Shown in pieces: positions 42,103 through 50,012 of a DNA stretch of 64,000 nt; the first letter of the stretch is position 1, and the number at the start of each line of letters is the position of its first letter. The stretch covers positions 1,193,104 to 1,257,103 of the forward strand of contig NZ_JAATJH010000001.1 in the NCBI RefSeq assembly GCF_011927835.1. Reading direction: 5' to 3'. A program made the position numbers and the translations under genes. The stretch is from Neolewinella antarctica. GTDB taxonomy: Bacteria > Bacteroidota > Bacteroidia > Chitinophagales > Saprospiraceae. The notes under the pieces were generated by a model, which saw nothing but the letters and a program-made list of their open reading frames with translations, made no database searches and was not told where the DNA came from.

Positions 42103-44382
42103 ATGAAAACTAGTTTTTACTCCTTCTCAAGGCTTTTTTTAGTCTTGCTCGCCAGCCTATCCTTCCTAAATCTCTCGGCACAGGCCACCGAAACCTTCGT
42201 CGCGCAGATCAATGGCGTCAGCGAGGTACCTAACCCCGTTACCTCAACCGGCGTCGGTTCGGTCACCGCTACCCTCGATGGTAACTCTCTGGTCGTTAGT
42301 GGTACTTTCTCCGACCTCACCTCCGACTTCGACGCCAACGTAGCGGGTGGTGCACACCTCCACCTCGGGCTGGCCGGCCAGGGCGGCGGCATTACGCAAG
42401 CGCTCAACACTACGGTAGACGACGATCTTCGTGGCGGTAGTTTCGATGCCGCCCAGAACACTTACGACCTGACGGATGAGCAAGTTACCGCCCTCCGTGC
42501 CCGTGGCCTCTACCTTAATATCCACACGCTGGACTACCCCGCCGGTGAGATTCGCGGCCAGTTGGTTCCACAATCCGAAGGCTACGCCCGCGCTTTTCTG
42601 CTCGGGGTCAACCAAGTGCCTTCTATTGTCAGCCCCGCCCGTGGCGGTGTGATCATCGAACGCAACGGTAACGAAATCGTCCTTTCCGGTGGCTTTTCCG
42701 CCCTCACCGGAACGATCGCTACCCAAATCGCTGGTGGCGCCCACATTCACACCGGTGTACTCGGTCGTAATGGCGGCGTTATCATTCCACTGAAGATGGA
42801 CATTAGCGACGATATGAAGTCAGCCACCTTCCCCGCTGATTCTAACCGTTACACCCTGACTGACGTACAGCTCGAGGCTATGCTAGCTAACGGTCTTTAC
42901 GTCAACGTCCATTCCTCCACCTTCCTTAGTGGAGAGATTCGTGGCCAGATCACCGACGTTAGTACTGCGAGCCTGTACGCTGACTTAAGCGGACACCAAG
43001 CACGCCCTGCCCCAATCAACACCGACGGTGACGGCCGGGTACAGGTTAACATGACCGGGAATGAAGTAACTGTTTTTGGCAGCGTTGGTAACCTTTCCGA
43101 CACCGTGCTTACTAGCCTACGGGGTGGTGCGCACCTTCACCTCGCCCTGGCCGGCCGGTCCGGAGGCATCGTCTTCGAACTCACTATTGACCAAAACGAT
43201 GCAAACGGTAACGGTGGCGTTTGGACGCCGGCGAACAACACCTTTACGATAACCGAAGAGCAGCGCGCCGCTTTTCTGGCTCGCGAATATTACGTCAATG
43301 TGCACACCACCACTTTCCAGTCCGGCGAAGTGCGCGGTCAGGTAATGAACCTGGCGAAAGGTTACTACGGCTCCAACCTCGCGGGCATCAACGCCAAACC
43401 CCAGGCAAAAACCACTACGGGAAATGGTTTTCTGATGTACGAACTCATGGGTGATAACTTAATCGCCACGGGCTCTTTTCAGGATCTCATTAGCGACTTT
43501 GACGCTAATGTCGCGGGTGGCTCACACATCCACGTAGCCGACGCCGCTAATTCGGGCGGTATCGCTTTCGAGTTGGACGTTGACGTAGCCGACAATCTAC
43601 GCTCCGGTGTTTACCAGGCGGCCAGTAACAAATTCACGTTATCTGCTGAGGGCCGGGAGGCTTTAGCGGAAGGTGAGTACTACTTTAACTTACACACCGT
43701 GGATAATCCTTCCGGAGAAATCCGTGGTCAGCTGCTCCGTGACGATAACGCATTTCCGAGCCAGGTTACGGTTGAATCAATTCAGCCCGGCACCACCATC
43801 ACGGTGAGCCCCAGTAACAGTGATGTCGGCGGTGGCACGTTCACGGCTGCCCAGGACCCGGACGGTGACCTGGTTGTGTACGCCGTTGAATTCAGAACGG
43901 CGGCTGGTTTCATTATCGACACCTCGTTCACCTACACAATCGGCACCGACACAACCGTCGCCGAGACGCTGGGCCTAATCTACGATACCCTCATCGCCGT
44001 CGGTGCCAGCGACGGCACCAGCATTCCGCTGGAATACCGCGTTGTTGCCAGCGACGGTAGCGTAAGTACTAGGGGTGAATTCAGCGCCATCACGGTCGTG
44101 CTGGACCAGACGATTAGTACCGCAAACCAAAGCGCCGCCGAGCGTATGGTAGCCTACCCCAACCCTTTCCAGACCCACTTCACGGTGGAGGTCGAAGGAT
44201 TGAAAGCTAACGTATCGACTTTAACTCTTTTGGACATCAATGGACGCGAAGTTGGCAGACAGTTGGTAAACTTCCGGGATGGCCGGGTCACCGTACCCGC
44301 CCCGTTACTGAGCTCCGGCACCTACCTCATTCGATTAACTAACGAGGCGGGCGTTTCCACGCAGCGCGTCGTCAAGCGTTAA
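42103..44382 (+). CDS. Secreted protein with four CHRD domains and a T9SS type A sorting domain
   Basis: The 759-aa product begins with a signal peptide (to about residue 27, LSAQ). It then has four CHRD domains in tandem, each recognised by a GxAHLHxG/GGAHIHTG strand and an ending VNVHTxxxxSGEIRGQ (the last three at about 240-256, 372-388 and 503-520 in this numbering). A further beta domain follows (about 555-670), and the last 75 residues, from YPNPFQTHFTVEVE to TQRVVKR, are a type IX secretion sorting domain. It should be exported and retained at the surface. CHRD domains occur in chordin and in bacterial proteins of unknown binding function. ATG 42103 is preferred over 42052 because it starts the signal peptide. 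Confidence 0.9.
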   Translation: MKTSFYSFSRLFLVLLASLSFLNLSAQATETFVAQINGVSEVPNPVTSTGVGSVTATLDGNSLVVSGTFSDLTSDFDANVAGGAHLHLGLAGQGGGITQALNTTVDDDLRGGSFDAAQNTYDLTDEQVTALRARGLYLNIHTLDYPAGEIRGQLVPQSEGYARAFLLGVNQVPSIVSPARGGVIIERNGNEIVLSGGFSALTGTIATQIAGGAHIHTGVLGRNGGVIIPLKMDISDDMKSATFPADSNRYTLTDVQLEAMLANGLYVNVHSSTFLSGEIRGQITDVSTASLYADLSGHQARPAPINTDGDGRVQVNMTGNEVTVFGSVGNLSDTVLTSLRGGAHLHLALAGRSGGIVFELTIDQNDANGNGGVWTPANNTFTITEEQRAAFLAREYYVNVHTTTFQSGEVRGQVMNLAKGYYGSNLAGINAKPQAKTTTGNGFLMYELMGDNLIATGSFQDLISDFDANVAGGSHIHVADAANSGGIAFELDVDVADNLRSGVYQAASNKFTLSAEGREALAEGEYYFNLHTVDNPSGEIRGQLLRDDNAFPSQVTVESIQPGTTITVSPSNSDVGGGTFTAAQDPDGDLVVYAVEFRTAAGFIIDTSFTYTIGTDTTVAETLGLIYDTLIAVGASDGTSIPLEYRVVASDGSVSTRGEFSAITVVLDQTISTANQSAAERMVAYPNPFQTHFTVEVEGLKANVSTLTLLDINGREVGRQLVNFRDGRVTVPAPLLSSGTYLIRLTNEAGVSTQRVVKR

Positions 44383-44417
44383 TTCGTAACCGGGTGATTC
44401 AATCTCACCGCATAAAT

Positions 44418-44454
44418 AAGCCCGCGTTTCTCTTCCGAGAAATGCGGGCTTTTT
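44418..44454 (+). terminator. Intrinsic terminator after the CHRD gene
   Basis: AAGCCCGCGTTTCTC-TTCC-GAGAAATGCGGGCTT followed by TTT: a 14-15-bp stem with a 4-nt loop and a U-run. Confidence 0.88.
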
Positions 44455-44460
44455 ACGTTA

Positions 44461-44732
44461 GAGCATGTTGGGACTTTAGCTACGCTGCTTCTTCGGGGTG
44501 GGTTCCTGGTCGGTTTTAGCTACGCTGCTACTGCGTGGTGAGACAGTTTTGTGATGATTAAGGCAGCAACCACGAAGTAGCACCGAAGGTAAACCGGAGT
44601 TTAGCCGCCCCGATAGCTATCGGGGAATGAGGATGTTGCTCTTCAGTAGTCTGGGTAAAGGGTCCTAGACTACTGACTAACCACCGCAAAAGTGGCCAAA
44701 ACAAGGCCGGAAGCTAAAGTCCTAACATGCTC
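44461..44732. mobile_element. 272-bp MITE-like element with 21-bp terminal inverted repeats
   Basis: Left end GAGCATGTTGGGACTTTAGCT (44461-44481) and right end AGCTAAAGTCCTAACATGCTC (44712-44732) are inverted repeats with one mismatch. Flanks are TTA on both sides (44458-44460, 44733-44735), and the right TTA is the stop codon of the MbnP-like gene. Inside are an 18-bp perfect palindrome CCCCGATAGCTATCGGGG (44608-44625), an imperfect pair GCTACTGCGTGGT/ACCACGAAGTAGC and a CAGTAGTCT/AGACTACTG hairpin. No coding frame. Confidence 0.68.
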
Positions 44733-45539
44733 TTAGTCTACGCCGGTCAGTTTCAGGGCGTTGGTAATGCCGGGAGCAAAGGGAACTTGTTCCTGGCTAA
44801 GGTCCAGATCTTTAAAGATCTTCTCATAATCCACCTCCAGTAGTAGCCGTACGTTACTGCCCCGGGCGGTCACGCTGGGTGCGGCGAGGTTAAACTCAAA
44901 CGCTTCGGTGCCGTAGGCATCAATCCGCGTCACTACCGTGTCCGCATTTAACCGGTATTCCAGACTAGCCTGCAGGTAATTGCGGCCATTTCTGAATTTT
45001 AGGAGGCCAGGCTGGGTAAGCAGGGGCGAGGCCGCGGGTGCCGTAGCGGCTACGAACGGAGCAAAATTATCGGGCAGCCCTAAAGTACCGCTCAGTCCCG
45101 AGATAGCCTCCGTACCAATCCGGATGGTGCCAAAGTTAGCGGTGGCCCCTCCCGTCGTGCCGACGAGCACCAGGTTTGCGTTTACCTCCGTCGTGAGCGT
45201 ATCACCCCCGCGGGCCTCCTCAATCTCGATCACTTTAGCGGGCGTGATGGTCAGTCGGTTGCCAACAACAAGTTCAAGCCCACCGAGGTAAAATCGTAGT
45301 CGAACTACTTGGAAATCATTATCGGCAGCATCTTGGTAGGTAGAATCCCGGGAAAAAATTTCTCCACCGTAAACGCGGGTCACCTGGATGCCAACCTCCG
45401 GGAATTCGCAACAGTCATCCGGGCAAGCCTCGTCCGCGCGTAGGTCGTAATTACTGGCGTCGGGGTCGAGACAAGCAATGCGGTCTTCGTAGCAGGAGGA
45501 AATTAAGAAGATCGTGAGGAAGAGAGTCAAGTACTTCAT
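44733..45539 (-). CDS. MbnP-like lipoprotein
   Basis: The 268-aa product has a lipoprotein signal (LISSC, Cys16), then a short segment CLDPDASNYDLRADEACPDDC that resembles the Asp/Asn/Cys-rich linkers found in many Bacteroidota surface proteins, then a beta-rich domain (VVRLRFYLGGLELVVG, GRNYLQASLEYRLNADTVV) similar to MbnP-type proteins, which occur beside copper-handling MbnH proteins. No MbnH or cytochrome peroxidase gene is near, so a metal role is only suggestive. The stop codon lies in the TTA flank of the 272-bp element. Confidence 0.6.
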   Translation of the reverse strand: MKYLTLFLTIFLISSCYEDRIACLDPDASNYDLRADEACPDDCCEFPEVGIQVTRVYGGEIFSRDSTYQDAADNDFQVVRLRFYLGGLELVVGNRLTITPAKVIEIEEARGGDTLTTEVNANLVLVGTTGGATANFGTIRIGTEAISGLSGTLGLPDNFAPFVAATAPAASPLLTQPGLLKFRNGRNYLQASLEYRLNADTVVTRIDAYGTEAFEFNLAAPSVTARGSNVRLLLEVDYEKIFKDLDLSQEQVPFAPGITNALKLTGVD

Positions 45540-45616
45540 GAAGCAGGTGGGGTGCTAGGGTAGGTGGTAGGGGCTTATACGTTGGTGTAGCTGCGCCACG
45601 TCACTGAAACGATACC

Positions 45617-46762
45617 TTACCGCGCCAGCGCGTGTTCCCAGTCGGCAATCAGTTCCGCTACCGGCTCCACACCGACGGACAGGCGTAAAAGATTTTCCGG
45701 CGTCTCGGAAGCGGGGCCTTCAACCGATTTACGGTGCTCTACGAGACTTTCGACGCCACCGAGACTAGTCGCCACCGAAAAGTGCTCTAGCCGGTGGCTA
45801 ACGGCATTCGCACGCGCGGCGTCGCCCGCAACCAGCACGGACAGCATGGCTCCGTATCCATTTTCCATCTGGCTAGCGGCCACTGCTCGTTGCGGGTGGG
45901 AAGCCAAACCGGGGTAGATAACGCGCTCGATTTGTTCGTGCGCTTCCAAGTACCGCGCGAGGGCCAGGGCACTGGCGGACTGGGTCAACACCCGCAAGCG
46001 AAGCGTCCGTAACCCACGCGAAACCAGGTAGCAATCGAGCGGACTGGGGACGGCACCCCCCACGTGTTGAATACGCTTAATTTTTGCCCAGGAATCGTCG
46101 ACGGACTTTACGATCAAACACCCACCGAGTACGTCACTGTGGCCGCCGAAGTATTTAGTCGTGGAGTGAACCACGTAATCGGCTCCAAGATCAAAGGGAC
46201 GTTGGTGGATGGGCGTAGGCCAGGTATTGTCGACGGCGACTTTCGCGCCAACTGACATGGCTAGCTCAACGACCGCGCGGATGTCGGTAACCTTCAACTG
46301 CGGATTAGACGGCGTCTCCAGCCAAATGAGGCGGGTACTGGGCCGGATGGCCGCCCGCACCGCTTCCTGGTCAGTCATGTCAACGGCCGTGTAGGTCAGT
46401 CCCCAGTCGTGCATCACTTCGTCGAGCAATAAGCGGACGTTGTAATAAACGTCATCGGGGAGCAAGAGGTGATCGCCCGTCTTCAGCGAGAGAAACAGCG
46501 CGTGGATGGCGGCCATTCCGGAAGCGAAAGCGAGGGCTGCTTCCCCACCCTCCAGGGCGGCCAGTTCACCCTCCAGTTGCCGTCGATTGGGGTTATCCGC
46601 CCGGGAGTAGACGTAGCCATCGGCGTAGCTACCGTCCGGCTCGCGGTGGTAGGTGGTGGATAGGTAAACGGGCTGGGCTACGGGTTTCGGCATGGAGCGT
46701 GGATTGATCGCACAAGGTAGGCCGTTCGGTTTACTCTGCTCTTCAGGTTTGCTAGCTGGCAC
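45617..46762 (-). CDS. Trans-sulfuration enzyme family PLP protein
   Basis: The product belongs to the Cys/Met metabolism PLP family (cystathionine gamma-synthase/lyase, methionine gamma-lyase). It shows QPVYLSTTY, YSRADNPNRRQLEGELAALEGG near 50-70, SGMAAI, ETPSNPQ, VDNTWPTP and the PLP lysine in HSTTKYFGGHSDVLGG near 200-215. Substrate choice within the family is not decided by these motifs. The listed start is a GTG at 46762 that lies in a GC-rich repeat half copy; the ATG at 46693 (358 aa) is a strong alternative and would remove the repeat-derived N-terminus. Cytoplasmic, monocistronic. Confidence 0.88.
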   Translation of the reverse strand: MPASKPEEQSKPNGLPCAINPRSMPKPVAQPVYLSTTYHREPDGSYADGYVYSRADNPNRRQLEGELAALEGGEAALAFASGMAAIHALFLSLKTGDHLLLPDDVYYNVRLLLDEVMHDWGLTYTAVDMTDQEAVRAAIRPSTRLIWLETPSNPQLKVTDIRAVVELAMSVGAKVAVDNTWPTPIHQRPFDLGADYVVHSTTKYFGGHSDVLGGCLIVKSVDDSWAKIKRIQHVGGAVPSPLDCYLVSRGLRTLRLRVLTQSASALALARYLEAHEQIERVIYPGLASHPQRAVAASQMENGYGAMLSVLVAGDAARANAVSHRLEHFSVATSLGGVESLVEHRKSVEGPASETPENLLRLSVGVEPVAELIADWEHALAR

Positions 46763-46778
46763 CCGCGGCCGCGCCCCT
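46751..46778. repeat. Half copy of the GC-rich element at a gene start
   Basis: GCTAGCTGGCACCCGCGGCC followed by GCGCCCC. It overlaps the possible GTG start of the trans-sulfuration gene. Confidence 0.6.
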
Positions 46779-46848
46779 GACTAAGGAATTATTTTGGTGT
46801 ACTACGTCAAAGCGGACAAAGCCGACTGGAAATAGTGGTTGCCCTCCC

Positions 46849-46856
46849 TACCTTCG
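46849..46856 (+). promoter_or_regulatory. TACCTTCG promoter of the IMPACT gene
   Basis: TACCTTCG ends 4 nt before the ATG at 46861, so transcription would start at or inside the start codon: a leaderless mRNA. Confidence 0.55.
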
Positions 46857-46860
46857 TCAC

Positions 46861-47511
46861 ATGCCCGACCACAACCCAGACCGCTACCTCATCCCCGCCG
46901 GACCGGGCGGCGGAGAATTTAAAGACCGGGGCAGCAAATTCGTGGCCCGCCTGGCGCACGTCCGCGACGAAGTAGCCGCGCTGGCCATCGTGGAAGAGGA
47001 AGCCATCCACCACCACAAGTGCAATCACCACTGCTACGCCTACCGCATCGGCGAAGGTGAGGACCGCTGGCGCGCTAATGACGACGGCGAACCGAGCGGT
47101 ACCGCGGGCAGGCCCATCCTCGGCCAAATTGACAAAGCGGGCCTGAGCGACGTGGTCATCGTGGTGTCCCGCTATTTTGGCGGAACGAAACTTGGTGCCT
47201 CGGGCCTCATCAACGCCTACCGGGAAGCTGCCGCGCTGGCCGTCACTTCCGTGGGGACCGACTGGCAGGCGCTGACCGAGACGGTCCACCTCCGTTTCGG
47301 CTACGAACTGATGACGCCGGTTATGTCCGCGTTGAGCCAACTCAATCTGGAAATGACGGCGCAAAACTTCGGAACGCAGGCCGAAATACAACTCGACTTG
47401 CCACGCAGCGAAGCGGCGACAACGGTAAGGGAATTAAAGGCAAGAATCGCCGGCGTGTATCTGGGAGAGGTAGATGATGATTTCTTGGTGGAAGGGTTAG
47501 TAGTCTGTTAG
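46861..47511 (+). CDS. IMPACT/YigZ family protein
   Basis: The 216-aa product has the UPF0029 N-terminal domain with EFKDRGSKFVARLAHV near 19-34, HHHKCNHHCYAYRIG near 57-71, DDGEPSGTAGRPIL near 79-92 and VSRYFGGTKLGASGLINAYR near 102-121, the classic YigZ signature, followed by a short ferredoxin-like C-terminal domain. Relatives bind nucleic acid or modulate translation-linked stress in eukaryotes; the bacterial role is unclear. It is probably leaderless. The stop codon is formed within a heptamer-repeat hairpin shared with parA's upstream region. Confidence 0.92.
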   Translation: MPDHNPDRYLIPAGPGGGEFKDRGSKFVARLAHVRDEVAALAIVEEEAIHHHKCNHHCYAYRIGEGEDRWRANDDGEPSGTAGRPILGQIDKAGLSDVVIVVSRYFGGTKLGASGLINAYREAAALAVTSVGTDWQALTETVHLRFGYELMTPVMSALSQLNLEMTAQNFGTQAEIQLDLPRSEAATTVRELKARIAGVYLGEVDDDFLVEGLVVC

Positions 47512-47549
47512 TCTGTTGCGCTAACGCACTAAGAGACTAACGGACTAAT
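47499..47549. repeat. Inverted heptamer-like hairpin, TTAGTCTG type
   Basis: TTAGTAGTCTGTTAGTCTGTTGCG and CGCACTAAGAGACTAACGGACTAA are opposing arms. The IMPACT stop TAG is within the left arm, and the parA promoter begins at once after the right arm. Confidence 0.65.
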
Positions 47550-47552
47550 CCC

Positions 47553-47560
47553 TACCTTCG
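47553..47560 (+). promoter_or_regulatory. TACCTTCG promoter of parA
   Basis: TACCTTCG, then 6 nt (CCGACC), then the ATG at 47567. A leader of zero to two nucleotides is predicted. Confidence 0.55.
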
Positions 47561-47566
47561 CCGACC

Positions 47567-48346
47567 ATGGGAAAAGTAATCGCCATTGCTAACCAGAAAG
47601 GCGGCGTTGGGAAAACCACGACCGCCATCAACCTCGCCGCCAGCCTCGCCATTCTGGAACGGAAGGTGCTGCTCATCGACGCCGATCCGCAGGGAAACTC
47701 CAGTAGCGGCGTCGGCATCCCGAGCGATGATCTTGAAGAGACGATCTACGACGTGCTGGTTAATGACCTGGACGTAGAGGAGGTTATTTACGAGACGGAA
47801 ACGCCTAATCTGCACCTCATTCCGGCGGGCATCAATCTGGTCGGCGCGGAAGTTGAACTGATCAACCGTTTCCGGCGGGAAGACGTGATGAAGAACAGCA
47901 TCATCGACAAGGTGCGGGACGATTACGACTACGTTTTCATCGACTGCCTCCCCTCACTCGGCCTCATCACGGTCAACGCACTGACGGCCGCCGACACGGT
48001 GCTCGTGCCCGTCCAGTGCGAGTACTTCGCGCTCGAAGGACTGACGAAACTGGAGAGCACCATCATGCTAGTAAAAAAGCAACTGAACCCAAAACTTGAG
48101 ATCGAAGGTATCCTCCTGAGTATGTACGATCAGCGGCTGCGACTAGCCAACATGGTGGTTGGGAAAGTTCGGGAGATGTACGGCGATCAGGTTTTCGAGA
48201 CGATCATCCACCGCAACGCCCGCATCAGTGAGGCGCCCAACATGCACCGACCGGTCGTAATGATCAACGCCGGCAGCCGGGGGGCGACTAACTTTTTGAA
48301 CTTGGCCCGGGAGTTCCTCGCCAATAACGAACAGCTTAGCCAGTAA
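47567..48346 (+). CDS. parA: ParA-family ATPase (Soj-like)
   Basis: The 259-aa product has the deviant Walker A KGGVGKTT at 11-18, a DADPQGN switch at about 39-45, DCLPSLG (Walker B region) at about 125-131 and [11 protein letters not shown] near 186-196. This is the chromosomal ParA/Soj pattern used for origin segregation with ParB and parS. In most Bacteroidota parB follows at once; here the next gene, 138 bp on, is an unrelated membrane protein and no parB or parS-like 16-mer was noticed in the window. A MinD-type protein is less likely because the C-terminal amphipathic helix is missing. Confidence 0.9.
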   Translation: MGKVIAIANQKGGVGKTTTAINLAASLAILERKVLLIDADPQGNSSSGVGIPSDDLEETIYDVLVNDLDVEEVIYETETPNLHLIPAGINLVGAEVELINRFRREDVMKNSIIDKVRDDYDYVFIDCLPSLGLITVNALTAADTVLVPVQCEYFALEGLTKLESTIMLVKKQLNPKLEIEGILLSMYDQRLRLANMVVGKVREMYGDQVFETIIHRNARISEAPNMHRPVVMINAGSRGATNFLNLAREFLANNEQLSQ

Positions 48347-48484
48347 GCCAGTCGCTACCGAAGCTGCAACACGGCTCCATCATCTAATAGGAGGCCGGGG
48401 CAAATTAATGATCCCGTGACGCTTCCGCAACAACCTTGACCGCGCTAATTCGCTTAACCGGTACCTCAACTAATCATTCCGTAC

Positions 48485-49975
48485 GTGCCGAAGAAAAAGA
48501 AACCCCGCAAACCCGCCCCCACTCCCGAACCCACGGCAGTCGCGGGTAATTCTTCCCGTTTCCAGTTCTTCCTGTGGATCTGTTCCTTCTTTTTCTTTGC
48601 GGCCCTGTTCATCCGGCTCGACGTGATTACCCCCTGGCCGGGTGCGGAGAGCCTCGCCCTCGACCACGCACTGAGCAACCTACGGGGGGATAGTCCGCTC
48701 TCATTCCTATACTACCAACTTTTCGGCTGGGGACAAAGCATCGACGAGAGCACCCAGGCAATTTGGTTGTTTCCCCGCATCATCAGTGCCGTTTGCACGT
48801 TGCTCACGGGCTTTTTTGCCTACCGGTACGGTAGCCGCCTGTTCGGTAAGTCCGGGATGGCACTCGGATTACTTTGCGCCGGCGCATCCATCTTTTTACC
48901 GTTCTTCGGAAAGGTCGCTACGTCCGACGCACTGGGACTGTTGGGGCAATCTGGGTTTCTGTTCACGACATTTTTAGCCGGTGCGGACCGCGAACGGAAC
49001 TACCTGCTTTCCGCCGGCATCTTTCTCTTCCTGGCGGGGCTTGCCGCTCCAATCTCCACTATCGTTTTTGGTTTGGCGACTATTTTCGCGGCGCGGACCA
49101 TTCTGGGCGGTGGCAAACAGTGGCTCAATCTGGTCTACCTCCTGGCCCTACCCCTGGCGGTGCTCTTGCTACAGGGCAACCAGGGGGAGCGCTCTTACTG
49201 GTTCTGGGGCAGCCAACCCCTGGCTTATCTAAAATTTCTTGGTTACAGCTTGGTCGGCTTTTTACCGGTTGCGGGTTGGATGCTAGCTGGGTTGCGAGAC
49301 GTGTTGTACAAAGCAAGACGCGGCGAACAAGCGGGGCAACTTTTTGCGGCATCTCTGGTGATCGCCTTCGTGACGCAGTCACTCGTTTTCCCACTCATCA
49401 TCGCCCTGCTGGCCGGAAAACAGATGCAACTGTATTTCGAGGTTAAGCAGTATCCCTGGCGCGACTGGGTGCGGGGCGGGGCCGTCGTTCACGTGGTGCT
49501 GGCCTTTCTGGGGGCGTTCGTCGTGCTGCTCTTCTCCGGCATTTCTTTTCCGGGGGAGGGCTTCCGGGCCGCGCTCGGTATGGGCGCGGCGTACTGGATC
49601 TTTTCGCTCTTCGGCGTGATCGGCCTGTACGGTGAAAAACGTGATTTTGCCATCGGGGGAACCTTGCTTTCGGGTTTGCTGGGCGTGCTTTTCTTCTGGG
49701 TGCAGGTTTACCCTTACTTCGAGGCGGAACGAAACTGGGCGGACCGGCTGGCCAACAAGATGGAAGTCAAGCTGCCAACCTACGTGCCCGACACGGAAGC
49801 CACGTCGGTGGCACGACCAGCCTTTCGCCGGGCGGGGATTCCACTGGTAACCGACAGTACGGCGGCGGATTTCCACTTGCGCAGTTGGGAAGCGGGCGAC
49901 TCCACACGGCAGGCCGACCTGGAAATTGAGGGCCGGGTCATTTTGCGCCGCAAGGTTTTCGGCCTGGGTCGCTGA
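48485..49975 (+). CDS. GT-C/GT39-like polytopic membrane protein
   Basis: The 496-aa product starts with a Lys/Pro-rich cytoplasmic tail (PKKKKPRKPAPTPEPT), then about eleven hydrophobic segments. The first external loop DVITPWPGAESLALDHAL and the later WLFPRIISAV segment resemble ArnT/PMT-type glycosyltransferases (an acidic residue after the first helix, then a loop with D-x-A). That points to transfer of a sugar from a polyprenyl carrier to an envelope target, but the match is weak. The C-terminal 80 residues are a soluble periplasmic tail. A GTG at 48485 is used as the start; no ATG lies nearby. Confidence 0.65.
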   Translation: MPKKKKPRKPAPTPEPTAVAGNSSRFQFFLWICSFFFFAALFIRLDVITPWPGAESLALDHALSNLRGDSPLSFLYYQLFGWGQSIDESTQAIWLFPRIISAVCTLLTGFFAYRYGSRLFGKSGMALGLLCAGASIFLPFFGKVATSDALGLLGQSGFLFTTFLAGADRERNYLLSAGIFLFLAGLAAPISTIVFGLATIFAARTILGGGKQWLNLVYLLALPLAVLLLQGNQGERSYWFWGSQPLAYLKFLGYSLVGFLPVAGWMLAGLRDVLYKARRGEQAGQLFAASLVIAFVTQSLVFPLIIALLAGKQMQLYFEVKQYPWRDWVRGGAVVHVVLAFLGAFVVLLFSGISFPGEGFRAALGMGAAYWIFSLFGVIGLYGEKRDFAIGGTLLSGLLGVLFFWVQVYPYFEAERNWADRLANKMEVKLPTYVPDTEATSVARPAFRRAGIPLVTDSTAADFHLRSWEAGDSTRQADLEIEGRVILRRKVFGLGR

Positions 49976-50012
49976 CGCTAGGTCTAACGTTATTACGATC
50001 GGCGGAAAGCCG

